NCBI GenBank assembly: GCA_902826225.1
Contig: CADEED010000013.1
Location: forward strand, 1-54,156
Direction: 5' to 3'
DNA: 54,156 bases
Source of the DNA: an uncultured Pseudomonadota bacterium
GTDB taxonomy: Bacteria > Pseudomonadota > Gammaproteobacteria > Steroidobacterales > Steroidobacteraceae
Position numbers and translations under genes: made by a program. Positions within the stretch are counted from its first letter, which is position 1; the number at the start of each line of letters is the position of its first letter. Below are positions 15,847-24,955 of the stretch, piece after piece. Below the pieces are notes generated by a model that did not search any database, was not told the origin of the DNA, and saw nothing but the letters and a program-made list of their open reading frames with translations.

Positions 15847-17934
15847 TCAGAGCAAAGGCACCAGCAGCAGCGCCACGATGTTGATGATCTTGATCAGCGG
15901 GTTGATCGCGGGGCCCGCGGTGTCCTTGTAGGGATCGCCGACCGTGTCGCCCGTGACCGCCGCCTTGTGCGTTTCCGAGCCCTTGCCGCCGAAGTTGCCT
16001 TCCTCGATGTACTTCTTCGCGTTGTCCCACGCACCGCCGCCGGTACACATGGAGATCGCGACGAAGAGGCCGGTGACGATCGTGCCGATGAGCAGGCCGC
16101 CCAGCGCGCGGATGCCGGCGCCGTTCCCCATGAGCCATTCCATGCCGAAGGCGATGACGACCGGGATCAGGATCGGCAGCAGCGACGGGACGATCATCTC
16201 CTTGATCGCCGCCTTCGTGAGGAGATCCACCGCCGTGCCGTATTCCGGCTTCGCCGTGCCTTCCATGATGCCCTTGATCTCGCGGAACTGCCGGCGCACT
16301 TCCGTCACCACCGAGCTCGCGGCGCGGCCCACGGCTTCCATCGCCATGGCGCCGAACAGATAGGGCACGAGACCGCCGATGAACAGGCCGATGATCACCG
16401 CGGGATCCGACAGCGAGAAGTTCACCATCGCGCGGCCCGTGGCCGTGAGATGCGTCTCCAGGTTGTGCGTGTAGTCGGCGAACAGCACGAGCGCGGCGAG
16501 GCCGGCGGAACCGATCGCATAGCCTTTGGTGACCGCCTTGGTCGTGTTGCCCACGGCGTCGAGCGGGTCGGTGATGTCGCGGATCTTCTTCGGTAACCCG
16601 GCCATCTCGGCGATGCCGCCGGCGTTGTCGGTGATCGGGCCGTAGGCGTCGAGCGCGACCACCATGCCCGTGAGCGACAGCATCGCCGTCGCGGCGATGG
16701 CGATGCCATACAGGCCACCGTTGGGCAGCGCCGCATTGCCCAGGCTGTAGGCGCCGTAGATGGCGAAGCAGATCGCGATCACGGGCAGCGCGGTCGACTT
16801 CATCGACACTCCGAGGCCAGCAATGATATTCGTTGCGTGGCCCGTCTGCGAAGCAGCCGCCGTCTTGCGCACCGGCGCGTACTCCGTCGCCGTGTAGTAC
16901 TCGGTGATGACGATCATCGCGGCCGTGAGCGCGAGGCCGATGAGCGTGCAACCGAAGATGTACAGGGTGAGCTTCGGCGACTCCGCGGTGTTCGGCATCA
17001 GCTGTTCGGTGATGAACCAGAACGCGATGGCGGAGATGACGCCCGAGACGATCACGCCCTTGTAGAGCGCGTTCATGATCTTGCCGCCTTCGGAGGTCTT
17101 CACGAAGAACGTGCCGACGATCGACGAGATGATGGACGCGGCGCCGAGCGCGAGCGGGTAGAGCACCGCGTTCTCGCCCATCCCCGACATCATGAGACCG
17201 CCGAGCAGCATGGTCGCGACCAGCGTCACCGCGTAAGTTTCGAACAGGTCCGCGGCCATGCCGGCGCAGTCGCCGACGTTGTCACCGACGTTGTCCGCGA
17301 TGACCGCGGGGTTGCGTGGATCGTCCTCGGGAATGCCGGCTTCGACCTTGCCCACGAGATCCGCGCCGACGTCCGCGCCCTTCGTGAAGATGCCGCCACC
17401 GAGGCGCGCGAAGATCGAGATGAGCGAGCCGCCGAACGCGAGGCCCACGAGCGAGTGCAACGCATGGTCGTTGCCGATGCGCGGCGCGAGCAGCGCGTAG
17501 TAGCCCGCGACGCCCAGCAGACCCAGGCCGACGACGAGCATGCCGGTGATCGCGCCGCCCTTGAACGCGACCTGCAGCGCGGCGTTCAGGCCGTTGTTGG
17601 CCGCCTCGGCGGTGCGCACGTTCGCGCGCACCGAGATGTTCATTCCGATGTAACCCGCGAGTCCGGAGAGGATGGCGCCGATGGCGAAGCCGCCCGCGCT
17701 GTACCAGTCGAGTGCCAGACCCAGCACGACGAACAGAACCACGCCGACGACGGAGATCGTCGTGTACTGCCGGTTGAGGTAGGCCTTGGCGCCGGCCTGG
17801 ATGGCCGCTGCGATGTCCTGCATCCTGGCGTTGCCCGCCGGCAGCTTGAGAATGGACATCATCGAGAACACGCCGTACAGAACGGCGACGATACCGGCGC
17901 CGATCGCCAGCCACAGCCACGTCGTGGCAACCAT
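15847..17934 (-). CDS. hppA: K+-independent H+-translocating membrane pyrophosphatase
   Basis: This 695-aa, roughly 16-helix inner-membrane pump hydrolyses cytoplasmic PPi to move protons outward. The PPi/Mg site [13 protein letters not shown] and the acidic [20 protein letters not shown] are intact. The selectivity motif reads GNTTKA, the lysine form that defines the K+-independent class, rather than GNTTAA. Length is normal. AGGAG eight bases before ATG fixes the start. Upstream lie a good promoter (18014-18042) and the PPi-dependent phosphofructokinase gene on the same strand, which points to a joint PPi economy. Confidence 0.97.
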   Translation of the reverse strand: MVATTWLWLAIGAGIVAVLYGVFSMMSILKLPAGNARMQDIAAAIQAGAKAYLNRQYTTISVVGVVLFVVLGLALDWYSAGGFAIGAILSGLAGYIGMNISVRANVRTAEAANNGLNAALQVAFKGGAITGMLVVGLGLLGVAGYYALLAPRIGNDHALHSLVGLAFGGSLISIFARLGGGIFTKGADVGADLVGKVEAGIPEDDPRNPAVIADNVGDNVGDCAGMAADLFETYAVTLVATMLLGGLMMSGMGENAVLYPLALGAASIISSIVGTFFVKTSEGGKIMNALYKGVIVSGVISAIAFWFITEQLMPNTAESPKLTLYIFGCTLIGLALTAAMIVITEYYTATEYAPVRKTAAASQTGHATNIIAGLGVSMKSTALPVIAICFAIYGAYSLGNAALPNGGLYGIAIAATAMLSLTGMVVALDAYGPITDNAGGIAEMAGLPKKIRDITDPLDAVGNTTKAVTKGYAIGSAGLAALVLFADYTHNLETHLTATGRAMVNFSLSDPAVIIGLFIGGLVPYLFGAMAMEAVGRAASSVVTEVRRQFREIKGIMEGTAKPEYGTAVDLLTKAAIKEMIVPSLLPILIPVVIAFGMEWLMGNGAGIRALGGLLIGTIVTGLFVAISMCTGGGAWDNAKKYIEEGNFGGKGSETHKAAVTGDTVGDPYKDTAGPAINPLIKIINIVALLLVPLL

Positions 17935-18013
17935 GCAGAACTCCTGTCGGAATCAGGTACTTAGTTGTTATGCAGGAGTGCCGCTTGAGGCCGCCACCCC
18001 CGAAAGGGCGCGC

Positions 18014-18042
18014 ACTATAACAACGAGACCTGCCCCGGCCAA
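18014..18042 (-). promoter_or_regulatory. predicted sigma-70 promoter of hppA
   Basis: On the minus strand TTGGCC (18037-18042) and TATAGT (18014-18019) are separated by 17 bp. The -10 is followed by GCGCGCCCTTT, a GC-rich discriminator almost identical to that before tkt and pyk. The predicted start lies near 18007, giving a leader of about 70 bases. Confidence 0.55.
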
Positions 18043-18144
18043 CCGTTGCCGGAGGCTGACAGCGTGAGACAGCCGGGGAATTCCGCGGGATCGTCCGGAC
18101 GATATGTCGTCCCACGTCGCAGCGCGCATTCGCGCGCCAGGGAA

Positions 18145-18172
18145 GGGGACAGACGACTGCGCGCCTGTCCCC
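18145..18172. terminator. hairpin after pfp, REP-like
   Basis: GGGGACAG (18145-18152) pairs with CTGTCCCC (18165-18172) across a 12-nt loop. It begins just past the pfp stop and has no T-run. It resembles the outer arms of the 4873-5127 repeat palindromes. It may act as a 3'-end stabiliser or terminator. Confidence 0.5.
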
Positions 18173-18178
18173 ATCGAA

Positions 18179-19465
18179 TTACGGCTTGAACTCGGTGTTG
18201 AGTTTCTTCTTCACTGCGACGCCCTTGATTGTCACGTAGTCCGGCAGGCCGTTCTTGTAAGGCGGGTAGTCCTCACCCTCGATGAGGGGCTGGAGGTAGT
18301 CGCGGCATTTCTGCGTGATGCCGAAGCCGTCCTCGGTGATGTAGTCGCGCGGCAGCTTCTTCTCGACATTCGCGACGTCGCTGAGCGGCACGTGGCCGAC
18401 GACCCATTTATAAGGCTTCGACTTCTTGCGGACGATGGTCGGCATCACCGCATCCATGCCCTGCACGGCGAGTTCCACCGCGGCCTTGCCCATCGCGTAC
18501 GCCTGCTGCACGTCCACCTTCGACGCGACGTGGCGCGACGCGCGCTGCAGGTAGTCCGGCACGGCCCAGTGATACTTGTAGCCGTGCGCCTCCCGAACCA
18601 TGTTCGCGACGACGGGCGCGACGCCACCCAGCTGCGTGTGGCCGAACGCGTCCTTGGTGCCGGCATCCGCGAGGAACTTGCCCTCGGCATCGTGCACGCC
18701 TTCGGAGACGACGACCACGCAGTAGCCCACGCGGCCCACGACATCCTTCACCTTCGCCAGGAACTTCTCCTTGTCAAAGGCGATTTCGGGAAACAGGATG
18801 ATGTGCGGAGCCTGGTCGGGGCCTTTGCCCGCGAGGCCGGCGGCGGAGACGATCCAGCCGGCGTGGCGGCCCATCACTTCCATGACGAACACTTTCGTCG
18901 ACGTTTTCGCCATCGAGGCCACGTCGAGCGCCGCTTCGCGCGTCGAGATCGCCACGTACTTCGCCACGCTGCCGAAGCCCGGCGTGCAGTCCGTGTGCGG
19001 CAGATCGTTGTCCACGGTCTTCGGCACGCCCACGCAGATCACGCGGTGACCCAGCTGATCGCCGATCTGGGACACCTTGTTAGCCGTGTCCATCGAGTCG
19101 TTGCCGCCGTTGTAGAAGAAGTAGCCGATATCGTGCGCCTTGAACACCTCGATGAGTCGTTCGTACTTCGCGCGATCCTGTTCGAGTGTCTTCAACTTGT
19201 ACCGCGCCGAGCCGAACGCGCCCGCGGGCGTGTGCTTCAGGCCCTTGATCGTCGCGGGAGATTCCTTGCTCACGTCGATGAGATCTTCGGTGAGCGCGCC
19301 GACGATGCCGTGCCGGCCCGCATAGACCTTCGCGATGGCCTTCGATTTCATCGCGGCTTCGATGACGCCGGCGGCGGATGCGTTGATGACGGCGGATACG
19401 CCGCCCGATTGAGCATAGAACGCGTTCATCGGCTTCGGCTTTTTCAGTTTGAGGCGCTTGCTCAT
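18179..19465 (-). CDS. pfp: pyrophosphate-dependent 6-phosphofructokinase
   Basis: This 428-aa enzyme interconverts fructose 6-phosphate and fructose 1,6-bisphosphate using PPi in place of ATP, and is reversible. Two diagnostic sites favour PPi: GGNDS (120-124), with Asp where ATP enzymes have Gly, and PKTVDND (148-154), with Lys where they have Gly. MGRHAGW and the C-terminal substrate region are present. A Lys-rich N terminus (MSKRLKLKKPKP) precedes the fold. It lies upstream of hppA on the same strand and divergent from adk (119 bp apart). I see no ATP-type PFK in the window. Confidence 0.96.
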   Translation of the reverse strand: MSKRLKLKKPKPMNAFYAQSGGVSAVINASAAGVIEAAMKSKAIAKVYAGRHGIVGALTEDLIDVSKESPATIKGLKHTPAGAFGSARYKLKTLEQDRAKYERLIEVFKAHDIGYFFYNGGNDSMDTANKVSQIGDQLGHRVICVGVPKTVDNDLPHTDCTPGFGSVAKYVAISTREAALDVASMAKTSTKVFVMEVMGRHAGWIVSAAGLAGKGPDQAPHIILFPEIAFDKEKFLAKVKDVVGRVGYCVVVVSEGVHDAEGKFLADAGTKDAFGHTQLGGVAPVVANMVREAHGYKYHWAVPDYLQRASRHVASKVDVQQAYAMGKAAVELAVQGMDAVMPTIVRKKSKPYKWVVGHVPLSDVANVEKKLPRDYITEDGFGITQKCRDYLQPLIEGEDYPPYKNGLPDYVTIKGVAVKKKLNTEFKP

Positions 19466-19584
19466 GTCTCTTTCCCGTTGTCTCGTGTTGTCCCGCGCAG
19501 GCGTGGTGAAAGTTTGCTTGGGCGGGGTGGTTTGGGTACTGTGACGCCCCTTCGCGGGGCAGGTCTCAGGGTCAAGAATTTAGC

Positions 19585-20454
19585 ATGCGCATCGTATTCA
19601 TGGGCGCGCCCGGATCGGGCAAGGGCACGCAGGCGCAGCGCCTCGTCCAGCACTTCGGCATCCCGCAGATTTCCACCGGCGACATCCTCCGCAAGCACCT
19701 CGCCGAGGGCACGCCGCTCGGTTTGCGCGCGAAAGAGATCATGGCGAGCGGCGCGTACGTCGACGACGACACCATGCTCGCGATCATCCGCGACCGCCTC
19801 GCGCAGCCGGACGCGTCGAAAGGCTTCATCCTCGATGGTTTCCCCCGCACGGTGACGCAGGCGCAGGGGCTGTCGAAACTCCTGGGCGATCTCGGCACCC
19901 CGCTCGATGTCGTCGTGTCGTTCGAGGCGAACAACGACGAGATCATCAAGCGCCTCTCGGGCCGCCGCGTGTGCGAGCTCTGCAAGAAAGTGTTCAACGT
20001 ACACACGGCGCCGCCGTCGGTTCCGCCGGAGTGCGTCGGCGGTCGCGACGAGCACCAGGTCGTGCAGCGCGACGACGACAAGGAAGCCACGGTGCGCGAG
20101 CGCCTGCGCGTCTACGAAGAGAAGACACGCAAGCCGCTGGCGAGCTTCTATTCCTACACCGGCCTCGTCCGCACGGTGGACGCGGACGGCGACATCGACG
20201 AAGTCACGCGCCGCCTGCTCGCGACACTCAAGGCCGGTGGCGGAGCGAAGGTGGCGAAACCCGCGAAGTCGAAACGCCGCGTCGCGCGGCCGGCGAAGCG
20301 CAAACCGCCCGTGCGCCGCCGCGCCGCGCCGGCGAAGCCGAAGTCCCGGTCGAAGCCCAAGTCGAAGGCGAACAGCCGGGTCGTGAAGCGGGTGAAACGC
20401 GCCGCGGCGCGAAAGGCGCGCCCCACGCGCCGCAAGTCGTCAAAGCGCCGCTAA
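19585..20454 (+). CDS. adk: adenylate kinase with a 73-aa basic C-terminal tail
   Basis: The first 216 residues are a normal long-type adenylate kinase (ATP + AMP to 2 ADP): P-loop GAPGSGKGT (8-16), STGDILR, LDGFPRT and QRDDDKEATVRERL. The LID holds three cysteines (C130, C133, C150), suggesting a zinc site with a non-Cys fourth ligand. Residues 217-289 (20233-20451) are an added Lys/Arg/Ala/Pro tail with PAKSK, PAKRK and KPKSRSKPKSK runs, like the histone H1/AlgP-type tails of high-GC bacteria. The tail may bind nucleic acid or polyphosphate. The last 15 bp overlap the end of rnd on the other strand. A weak TTGCTT-17-TACTGT promoter lies at 19514-19542. Confidence 0.95.
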   Translation: MRIVFMGAPGSGKGTQAQRLVQHFGIPQISTGDILRKHLAEGTPLGLRAKEIMASGAYVDDDTMLAIIRDRLAQPDASKGFILDGFPRTVTQAQGLSKLLGDLGTPLDVVVSFEANNDEIIKRLSGRRVCELCKKVFNVHTAPPSVPPECVGGRDEHQVVQRDDDKEATVRERLRVYEEKTRKPLASFYSYTGLVRTVDADGDIDEVTRRLLATLKAGGGAKVAKPAKSKRRVARPAKRKPPVRRRAAPAKPKSRSKPKSKANSRVVKRVKRAAARKARPTRRKSSKRR

Positions 20455-21507
20455 CAAGCGCGCGCCGATGACCTCGGCGCGCCAGCCGCGCAGCAGGCTC
20501 ACGTCCCGATTGCCGGTCGCGAGGCGCTCGAGTTCCCGGCGCGTCGCCAGCACTTCGGCACTCATTTCCAGTGACTTCGCCACGCTGTCCGCGATGTCGG
20601 CGAGCCGCTTCGCGAGCGCGAGACGTTCCGGGTCCGGCCGCTCGCGCCGCGGCAGCGGCGGCGGCGGATCACCGATGCCGGACTCCTGGACCAGCGCGAG
20701 CAGTTCGTCGCCGCACTTGCGGACCACCGATTCCTGCATCTCCGGCAATGTCGCCAGCGCGTCCACGCTGCGCGGCAGACGCACGACGATCTCGCGCAGC
20801 ACGGCGTCGTCGAGGATCCAGCCACGCGGCCGGTTGCGATCGATCGCGCGGCGTTCGCGCCACGCGGCGATCGCCTGGACGAGCTTCTGCCGCGCGGGGT
20901 CGAGCGCGGGCAGACCCTTGACCTTCTTCCAGGCATCTTCCGGCGCCACCTGCAGCGCGTCGGCGTTCGACAGTCCCGCGAGTTCTTCTTCCAGCCAGGC
21001 GAGGCGGCCCTGGGAGCGCAGTGTTTCGACGAGGTGGTCGCGCAGCGCGACGAGGTGCCGCACGTCGTCGAGCGCGTACTCCTGCTGCTCCGGCGACAAC
21101 GGCCGGCGCGACCAGTCGGTGCGCGTATGCGCCTTCGCGAGCTCCACGCCGAGCAGGCGCCGTGCGAGCTCCGCGTAACCGACCTGGGAGGGGAAACCGG
21201 CGAGCGCCGCGGCGATCTGCGTGTCGAACACCGGCCGCACGAGCCCGACCGCCGGCAGCATGACCTCGAGGTCCTGCCGCGCCGCGTGCATGACCTTCAC
21301 GGCACCGCTGGTGAGCAACGGCACCAGCGGCGCAAAATCCAGCTTGAGCGGATCGATGCACACCGGCTCGCCCCCACGGGCGATCTGCACGAGGCACAGC
21401 TCCGCGCGGTAGGTCTTTTCCCGCATGAACTCGGTGTCGAGCGCCAGCGCGCCGGCGTTCGCCGCTCCGGCGGCGAACGAGGCCAGCGCATCGGCGGTGT
21501 CGATCAT
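20440..21507 (-). CDS. rnd: ribonuclease D
   Basis: This 355-aa 3'-5' exoribonuclease processes tRNA and other stable RNA 3' ends. The DEDDy residues are visible: LDTEF (D, E), the Asp of HAARQDLEVM, FDTQIAA, and the tyrosine plus Asp in YALDDVRHL. A HRDC domain follows (LPALDPARQKLVQAIAAWRE). The ATG at 21507 (MIDTADALASF) aligns with the usual Rnd N terminus; the open frame upstream of it is not coding. It is divergent from a membrane-protein gene 45 bp away and overlaps the adk 3' end by 15 bp. Confidence 0.94.
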   Translation of the reverse strand: MIDTADALASFAAGAANAGALALDTEFMREKTYRAELCLVQIARGGEPVCIDPLKLDFAPLVPLLTSGAVKVMHAARQDLEVMLPAVGLVRPVFDTQIAAALAGFPSQVGYAELARRLLGVELAKAHTRTDWSRRPLSPEQQEYALDDVRHLVALRDHLVETLRSQGRLAWLEEELAGLSNADALQVAPEDAWKKVKGLPALDPARQKLVQAIAAWRERRAIDRNRPRGWILDDAVLREIVVRLPRSVDALATLPEMQESVVRKCGDELLALVQESGIGDPPPPLPRRERPDPERLALAKRLADIADSVAKSLEMSAEVLATRRELERLATGNRDVSLLRGWRAEVIGARLLAAL

Positions 21508-21552
21508 CAAGGCGGTCGTTCTCCGTGTGACGTGTACAATCCTGCGCGCATT

Positions 21553-22101
21553 ATGCTTGCTGTGTTGCGCGCTTTGCTCGCCGGTCTGTTCGACATCGCC
21601 CTTTTCAGGCGCGGACCGGATGTGTTGCCGACGTCGACGACCCTGCTCGGCATCATCATCGCGTCGCACGTCGCGATCAACGCATTCTTCCTCTCGCGGA
21701 CGGCGGAAGCCGCCGCCTTCTGGCCGATCGCCCTTGCCTTGCAGGAGGCATTCACGCTCGGGTGGTACTTCGTCACGCTCAAGCGCGCGGGCAAACCCGA
21801 GCGATTCACCCAGACCATGACCGCGATGTACGGGATCGACGTGCTGTTCCGGCCGATCATCATGCCGCTCGCCCTGGCCTTCATGTCCCAGCCCAAGGGC
21901 GAGCAGGCGGCCGCAGCCGGCGCCCTCGCGATCTTCGTGCTCGCCGTTTGCGTCTGGGTCCTCGCGATCAACGTGCACATCGTGCGCGCCGCGCTCGAGT
22001 GGCCCATCCTGCGCTCGCTCGGTCTGTTCCTCGCGCAGAACGTGGCGTGGTTCGTCATCGCGACGCTCCTGTTCGGCGTCACGGCGTCTCCTCCAGGCTA
22101 G
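21553..22101 (+). CDS. hypothetical membrane protein (Yip1-like)
   Basis: This 182-aa protein has about five hydrophobic helices. It opens MLAVLRALLAGLFDIALFRRGPDVLP, which resembles small YIP1-like proteins, but I cannot assign a function. It starts at ATG 21553, 12 bases after a TACAAT hexamer (21535-21540), so the leader may be only about five bases. mpl begins 7 bases after its stop, suggesting one operon with mpl and the LonN gene. A role in envelope or wall recycling is inferred only from that. Confidence 0.75.
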   Translation: MLAVLRALLAGLFDIALFRRGPDVLPTSTTLLGIIIASHVAINAFFLSRTAEAAAFWPIALALQEAFTLGWYFVTLKRAGKPERFTQTMTAMYGIDVLFRPIIMPLALAFMSQPKGEQAAAAGALAIFVLAVCVWVLAINVHIVRAALEWPILRSLGLFLAQNVAWFVIATLLFGVTASPPG

Positions 22102-22108
22102 GTCAGGA

Positions 22109-23482
22109 ATGCACGTCCACATCCTCGGCATCTGCGGCACGTTCATGGGTGGCATCGCGGCCATCGCGAAGGCCGCGGGGCACCGCGTCACCGGTTCCGA
22201 CAAGAACGTCTATCCACCGATGAGCGCCCAGCTCGAGGCGCTCGGCATCGAGCTCACCAGCGGGTTCGACGCCGCGCAGCTCTCGCAGCGTCCCGACGTC
22301 GTCGTCGTCGGCAACGTGATGACGCGCGGCGTGCCCGTGATCGAGGCGCTGCTCGAGAGCGGAATTCCCTACGCTTCAGGGCCGGAGTGGCTGGCGCGCG
22401 AAGTGTTGCGCGACGTGCACGTGCTCGGCGTCGCGGGCACGCACGGCAAGACGACGACGTCGAGCATCCTCGCGTGGATCCTGGACCACGCGGGTCTCGC
22501 GCCTGGTTTCCTCATCGGCGGCGTGCCGGGCAACTTCGCGGTCAGTGCGCGGCTCGGCGGCAAGAAGGTTTTCGTCATCGAGGCCGACGAGTACGACACC
22601 GCATTCTTCGACAAGCGCGCGAAGTTCGTGCACTACCGGCCGCGCACCGTGATCCTCAACAACCTGGAGTTCGATCACGCGGACATCTATGAAAACCTGG
22701 CCGCCATCCAGAAGCAGTTTCACCACCTCGTGCGCACGATTCCCGCGTCGGGGCTCATCCTGTGGAACGCGGCCGACGCACCGCTGAAAGCGGTGCTCGA
22801 CATGGGCGTGTGGACACCGCGCGAGAGCTTCGCGCGCGCCGCCGGCCAGAATGTCACCTGGGCGATCGATGTCGAACCGGGTGGCGACTACTCCAAATTC
22901 GTCGTGCTCGAGGGTGGGCGTCCCGCGGGCACCGTGCGCTGGCCGCTGCTCGGCGAACACAACGCGTTGAACGCGCTCGCCGCGATCGGCGCCGCGCGGC
23001 ACGCGGGCGTGCCGGTGGCACAGTCGATCGCCGCGCTGGCGGGGTTCAAGGGCGTCAAGCGGCGCATGGAACTGCGCGGCGAAGTCAGCGGCGTCGCCGT
23101 GTACGACGACTTCGCGCACCACCCGACCGCGATCGCGACGACGATCGACGGACTGCGGCGCAAGGTCGGCGGCAAGCGCATCGTCGCGGTGCTCGAGCCG
23201 CGCTCGGCCACCATGAAGATGGGTGTGCATCGCGAGACGCTCGGCCCGTCGCTCGCGGGCGCCGACGCGGTCTGGATGTTCGCCCCGCCGGATCTCGGCT
23301 GGGATGCCGGTGCCGTGGTGCAGTCGCTCGGCGCGAAAGGGCGGGTGGCGCGTTCGCTCGAGGAACTCGTGGCCGGGCTGGCGAGCGGATCGTGCCCCGG
23401 AGACCAGGTGCTCATCATGAGCAACGGCGGCTTCGGCGGCCTGCACGGCAAACTACTCGAGGCCTTGGCCAGGAGAGCGTGA
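22109..23482 (+). CDS. mpl: UDP-MurNAc:L-Ala-gamma-D-Glu-meso-DAP ligase
   Basis: This 457-aa Mur-ligase-fold enzyme re-attaches recycled tripeptide to UDP-MurNAc in the cytoplasm, feeding peptidoglycan synthesis. It has the Mpl N terminus (MHVHILGICGTFMGGIA), the P-loop GTHGKTTTSS, EADEYDTAFFDKR, NNLEFDHADIYEN and the C-terminal YDDFAHHPTAI. Length is normal. It is followed by a LonN-domain gene whose possible GTG start overlaps its stop. Confidence 0.96.
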   Translation: MHVHILGICGTFMGGIAAIAKAAGHRVTGSDKNVYPPMSAQLEALGIELTSGFDAAQLSQRPDVVVVGNVMTRGVPVIEALLESGIPYASGPEWLAREVLRDVHVLGVAGTHGKTTTSSILAWILDHAGLAPGFLIGGVPGNFAVSARLGGKKVFVIEADEYDTAFFDKRAKFVHYRPRTVILNNLEFDHADIYENLAAIQKQFHHLVRTIPASGLILWNAADAPLKAVLDMGVWTPRESFARAAGQNVTWAIDVEPGGDYSKFVVLEGGRPAGTVRWPLLGEHNALNALAAIGAARHAGVPVAQSIAALAGFKGVKRRMELRGEVSGVAVYDDFAHHPTAIATTIDGLRRKVGGKRIVAVLEPRSATMKMGVHRETLGPSLAGADAVWMFAPPDLGWDAGAVVQSLGAKGRVARSLEELVAGLASGSCPGDQVLIMSNGGFGGLHGKLLEALARRA

Positions 23483-23484
23483 CG

Positions 23485-24084
23485 GTGACGGCGGGCAACA
23501 GCGTCATTTCACTGTTCCCGCTGCACACGGTCCTGTTCCCCGGCGGCCCGTTGCCGCTGCGCATCTTCGAAACGCGCTACGTCGACATGGTCCGACGCTG
23601 CATGCGCGCCGGCGAATCCTTCGGCGTCGTGCTCATCGAGGACGGCGAAGAGGCGGGCGCGGTCGCCTCCACCGCGGTCGTCGGCTGCAGCGCGCGCATC
23701 GCGGATTTCAATCGGCTGAACGACGGCCTGTTGGGCATTTCATGCGTGGGCGAGCGCAGATTCCGCGTCGATCGCGTCTGGCGCGCGGCGGACGGGCTCA
23801 ACATGGCGGAAGTGAGCTGGCTCGCGGTAGAGGCGCCTACACCGCTGCCCGCTGAGTTCGCCGCCATGGCGGACGCCGTGCGGCGCGCGCTCGACGAGCT
23901 GGCCGAGGTGTATCTGCACGTCGAGAAGAAATTCGACGACGCCACCTGGGTCGGCGCGCGGCTCGCGGAGTTGCTGCCACTCGCGCCGAACGACAAGCAG
24001 GCATTGCTCGAGCTCGAAGATCCGGTGGCGCGGCTGACCGCCCTTCAAACCGTCATGGAAAAGGGGTCTGACCCCATTTCCTGA
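23485..24084 (+). CDS. LON substrate-binding (LonN) domain protein
   Basis: This 199-aa protein is a stand-alone LON N-terminal domain (SLFPLHTVLFPGGPLPLRIFE, then FGVVLI and GLLGISCVGERRFRV); it has no ATPase or protease part. Such proteins are thought to bind peptides but their function is not established. AGGAG nine bases before GTG 23485 favours that start; GTG 23479 overlaps the mpl stop but sits too close to the site. Its last residues (EKGSDPIS) are encoded inside a palindromic repeat shared with the end of the opposing CPBP gene. Confidence 0.88.
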   Translation: MTAGNSVISLFPLHTVLFPGGPLPLRIFETRYVDMVRRCMRAGESFGVVLIEDGEEAGAVASTAVVGCSARIADFNRLNDGLLGISCVGERRFRVDRVWRAADGLNMAEVSWLAVEAPTPLPAEFAAMADAVRRALDELAEVYLHVEKKFDDATWVGARLAELLPLAPNDKQALLELEDPVARLTALQTVMEKGSDPIS

Positions 24085-24949
24085 CCCCATACCACCACCA
24101 CAGCGCGCCGCCGATCACCACGGTCCAACCGAGCACCATCCACCCGATGAAGCCGTCGTAGTCGCTCATCAGGAATGCCACGGGTCCGCTCTCGCGCCGC
24201 ATCGACGTTTCGCGCACCACGGTGATCACCGCGACCCAGCCGGCGTGCAGCCCGATGCAGGCCGCCACGTTGCCGGTGAGGTGACGCACCATCCCTAACA
24301 ACACGCCGACGGCCGCCAGGCACAGGAATGCGTCGATGATGGCCGCGGGGTTTGCGAAGGCACTCAGGATGCCGGACAGCATGTCGAGACCGCTCCCCGG
24401 GCCGACCTGGTCTGCCGGGATGCGTGTCTTGGCGAAGAAATGCGTGGCCGCGTAAACGAGCGACACGAGCACGATCGCGGCCACCGGCCCCGATTCGCGC
24501 GAGATCGCGCTATGCATCGCGCCGCGCAGTGCCGTCTCCTCGATCAACGCGACGACGAGCCCGGTGACCAGGCCGAGCGCAATGAGCTTCGCCCAATCCG
24601 CCGCGTGCATCACGAGACCGGGCCTGAACTCGCGCATGTCGAGCGCCACCATCGTGGCGAGCACCGGCAGCATGAGCGCGGCGCCGAGCAGCAGCGCCTT
24701 GCCGAGTTCGGCCAGGAACGCGGGCGCGGGCAGCGCGAACCCCAGGCTCGCGCGGTCGGCGACACGCAGCCGCCGCGCGACGAACAGGAAGCCGACCAGG
24801 AATACGAGCATCGCGATTCGGCTCGCGACGCGGTGGAATTTGTAGTCGAAGCCCAATGACTGCGTGAGCAGCCATGCGGGGTACGCGAACACCGCGATCC
24901 CCACCAGCGCCAGCGCGATCAGGCCGAGGAAGACCGCAAAGCTGCGCAT
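24053..24949 (-). CDS. CPBP family intramembrane protease-like protein
   Basis: This 298-aa protein with about eight membrane helices belongs to the CPBP (CAAX protease/bacteriocin-processing, Abi) family. The catalytic EExxxR motif is present as EETALR, followed by ATHFFAK and a later HAGW, matching the family's conserved glutamate, arginine and histidine positions. Substrate unknown. The start is six bases after the traB-like stop, so it is the last gene of a cpdA-traB-CPBP operon. The final residues (KWGQTPFP) come from the palindromic repeat it shares with the LonN gene. Confidence 0.88.
   Translation of the reverse strand: MRSFAVFLGLIALALVGIAVFAYPAWLLTQSLGFDYKFHRVASRIAMLVFLVGFLFVARRLRVADRASLGFALPAPAFLAELGKALLLGAALMLPVLATMVALDMREFRPGLVMHAADWAKLIALGLVTGLVVALIEETALRGAMHSAISRESGPVAAIVLVSLVYAATHFFAKTRIPADQVGPGSGLDMLSGILSAFANPAAIIDAFLCLAAVGVLLGMVRHLTGNVAACIGLHAGWVAVITVVRETSMRRESGPVAFLMSDYDGFIGWMVLGWTVVIGGALWWWYGVRKWGQTPFP
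24063..24090. repeat. GGGGTC palindrome with CTGACCCCAT direct repeats
   Basis: GGGGTC (24063-24068) and GACCCC (24070-24075) form a perfect palindrome, and CTGACCCCAT occurs at 24068-24077 and again at 24081-24090. I recognise the motif ATGGGGTCAGACCCC as a very common dispersed element in related genomes. Both convergent genes end inside it. Confidence 0.7.
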
Positions 24950-24955
24950 CGCCGG

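Noticed and set aside
19546..19560. GCCCC-TTCGC-GGGGC hairpin upstream of adk as terminator or riboswitch
   Set aside because: Five-bp stem, no T-run, and short GC hairpins of this kind are expected by chance in such DNA.
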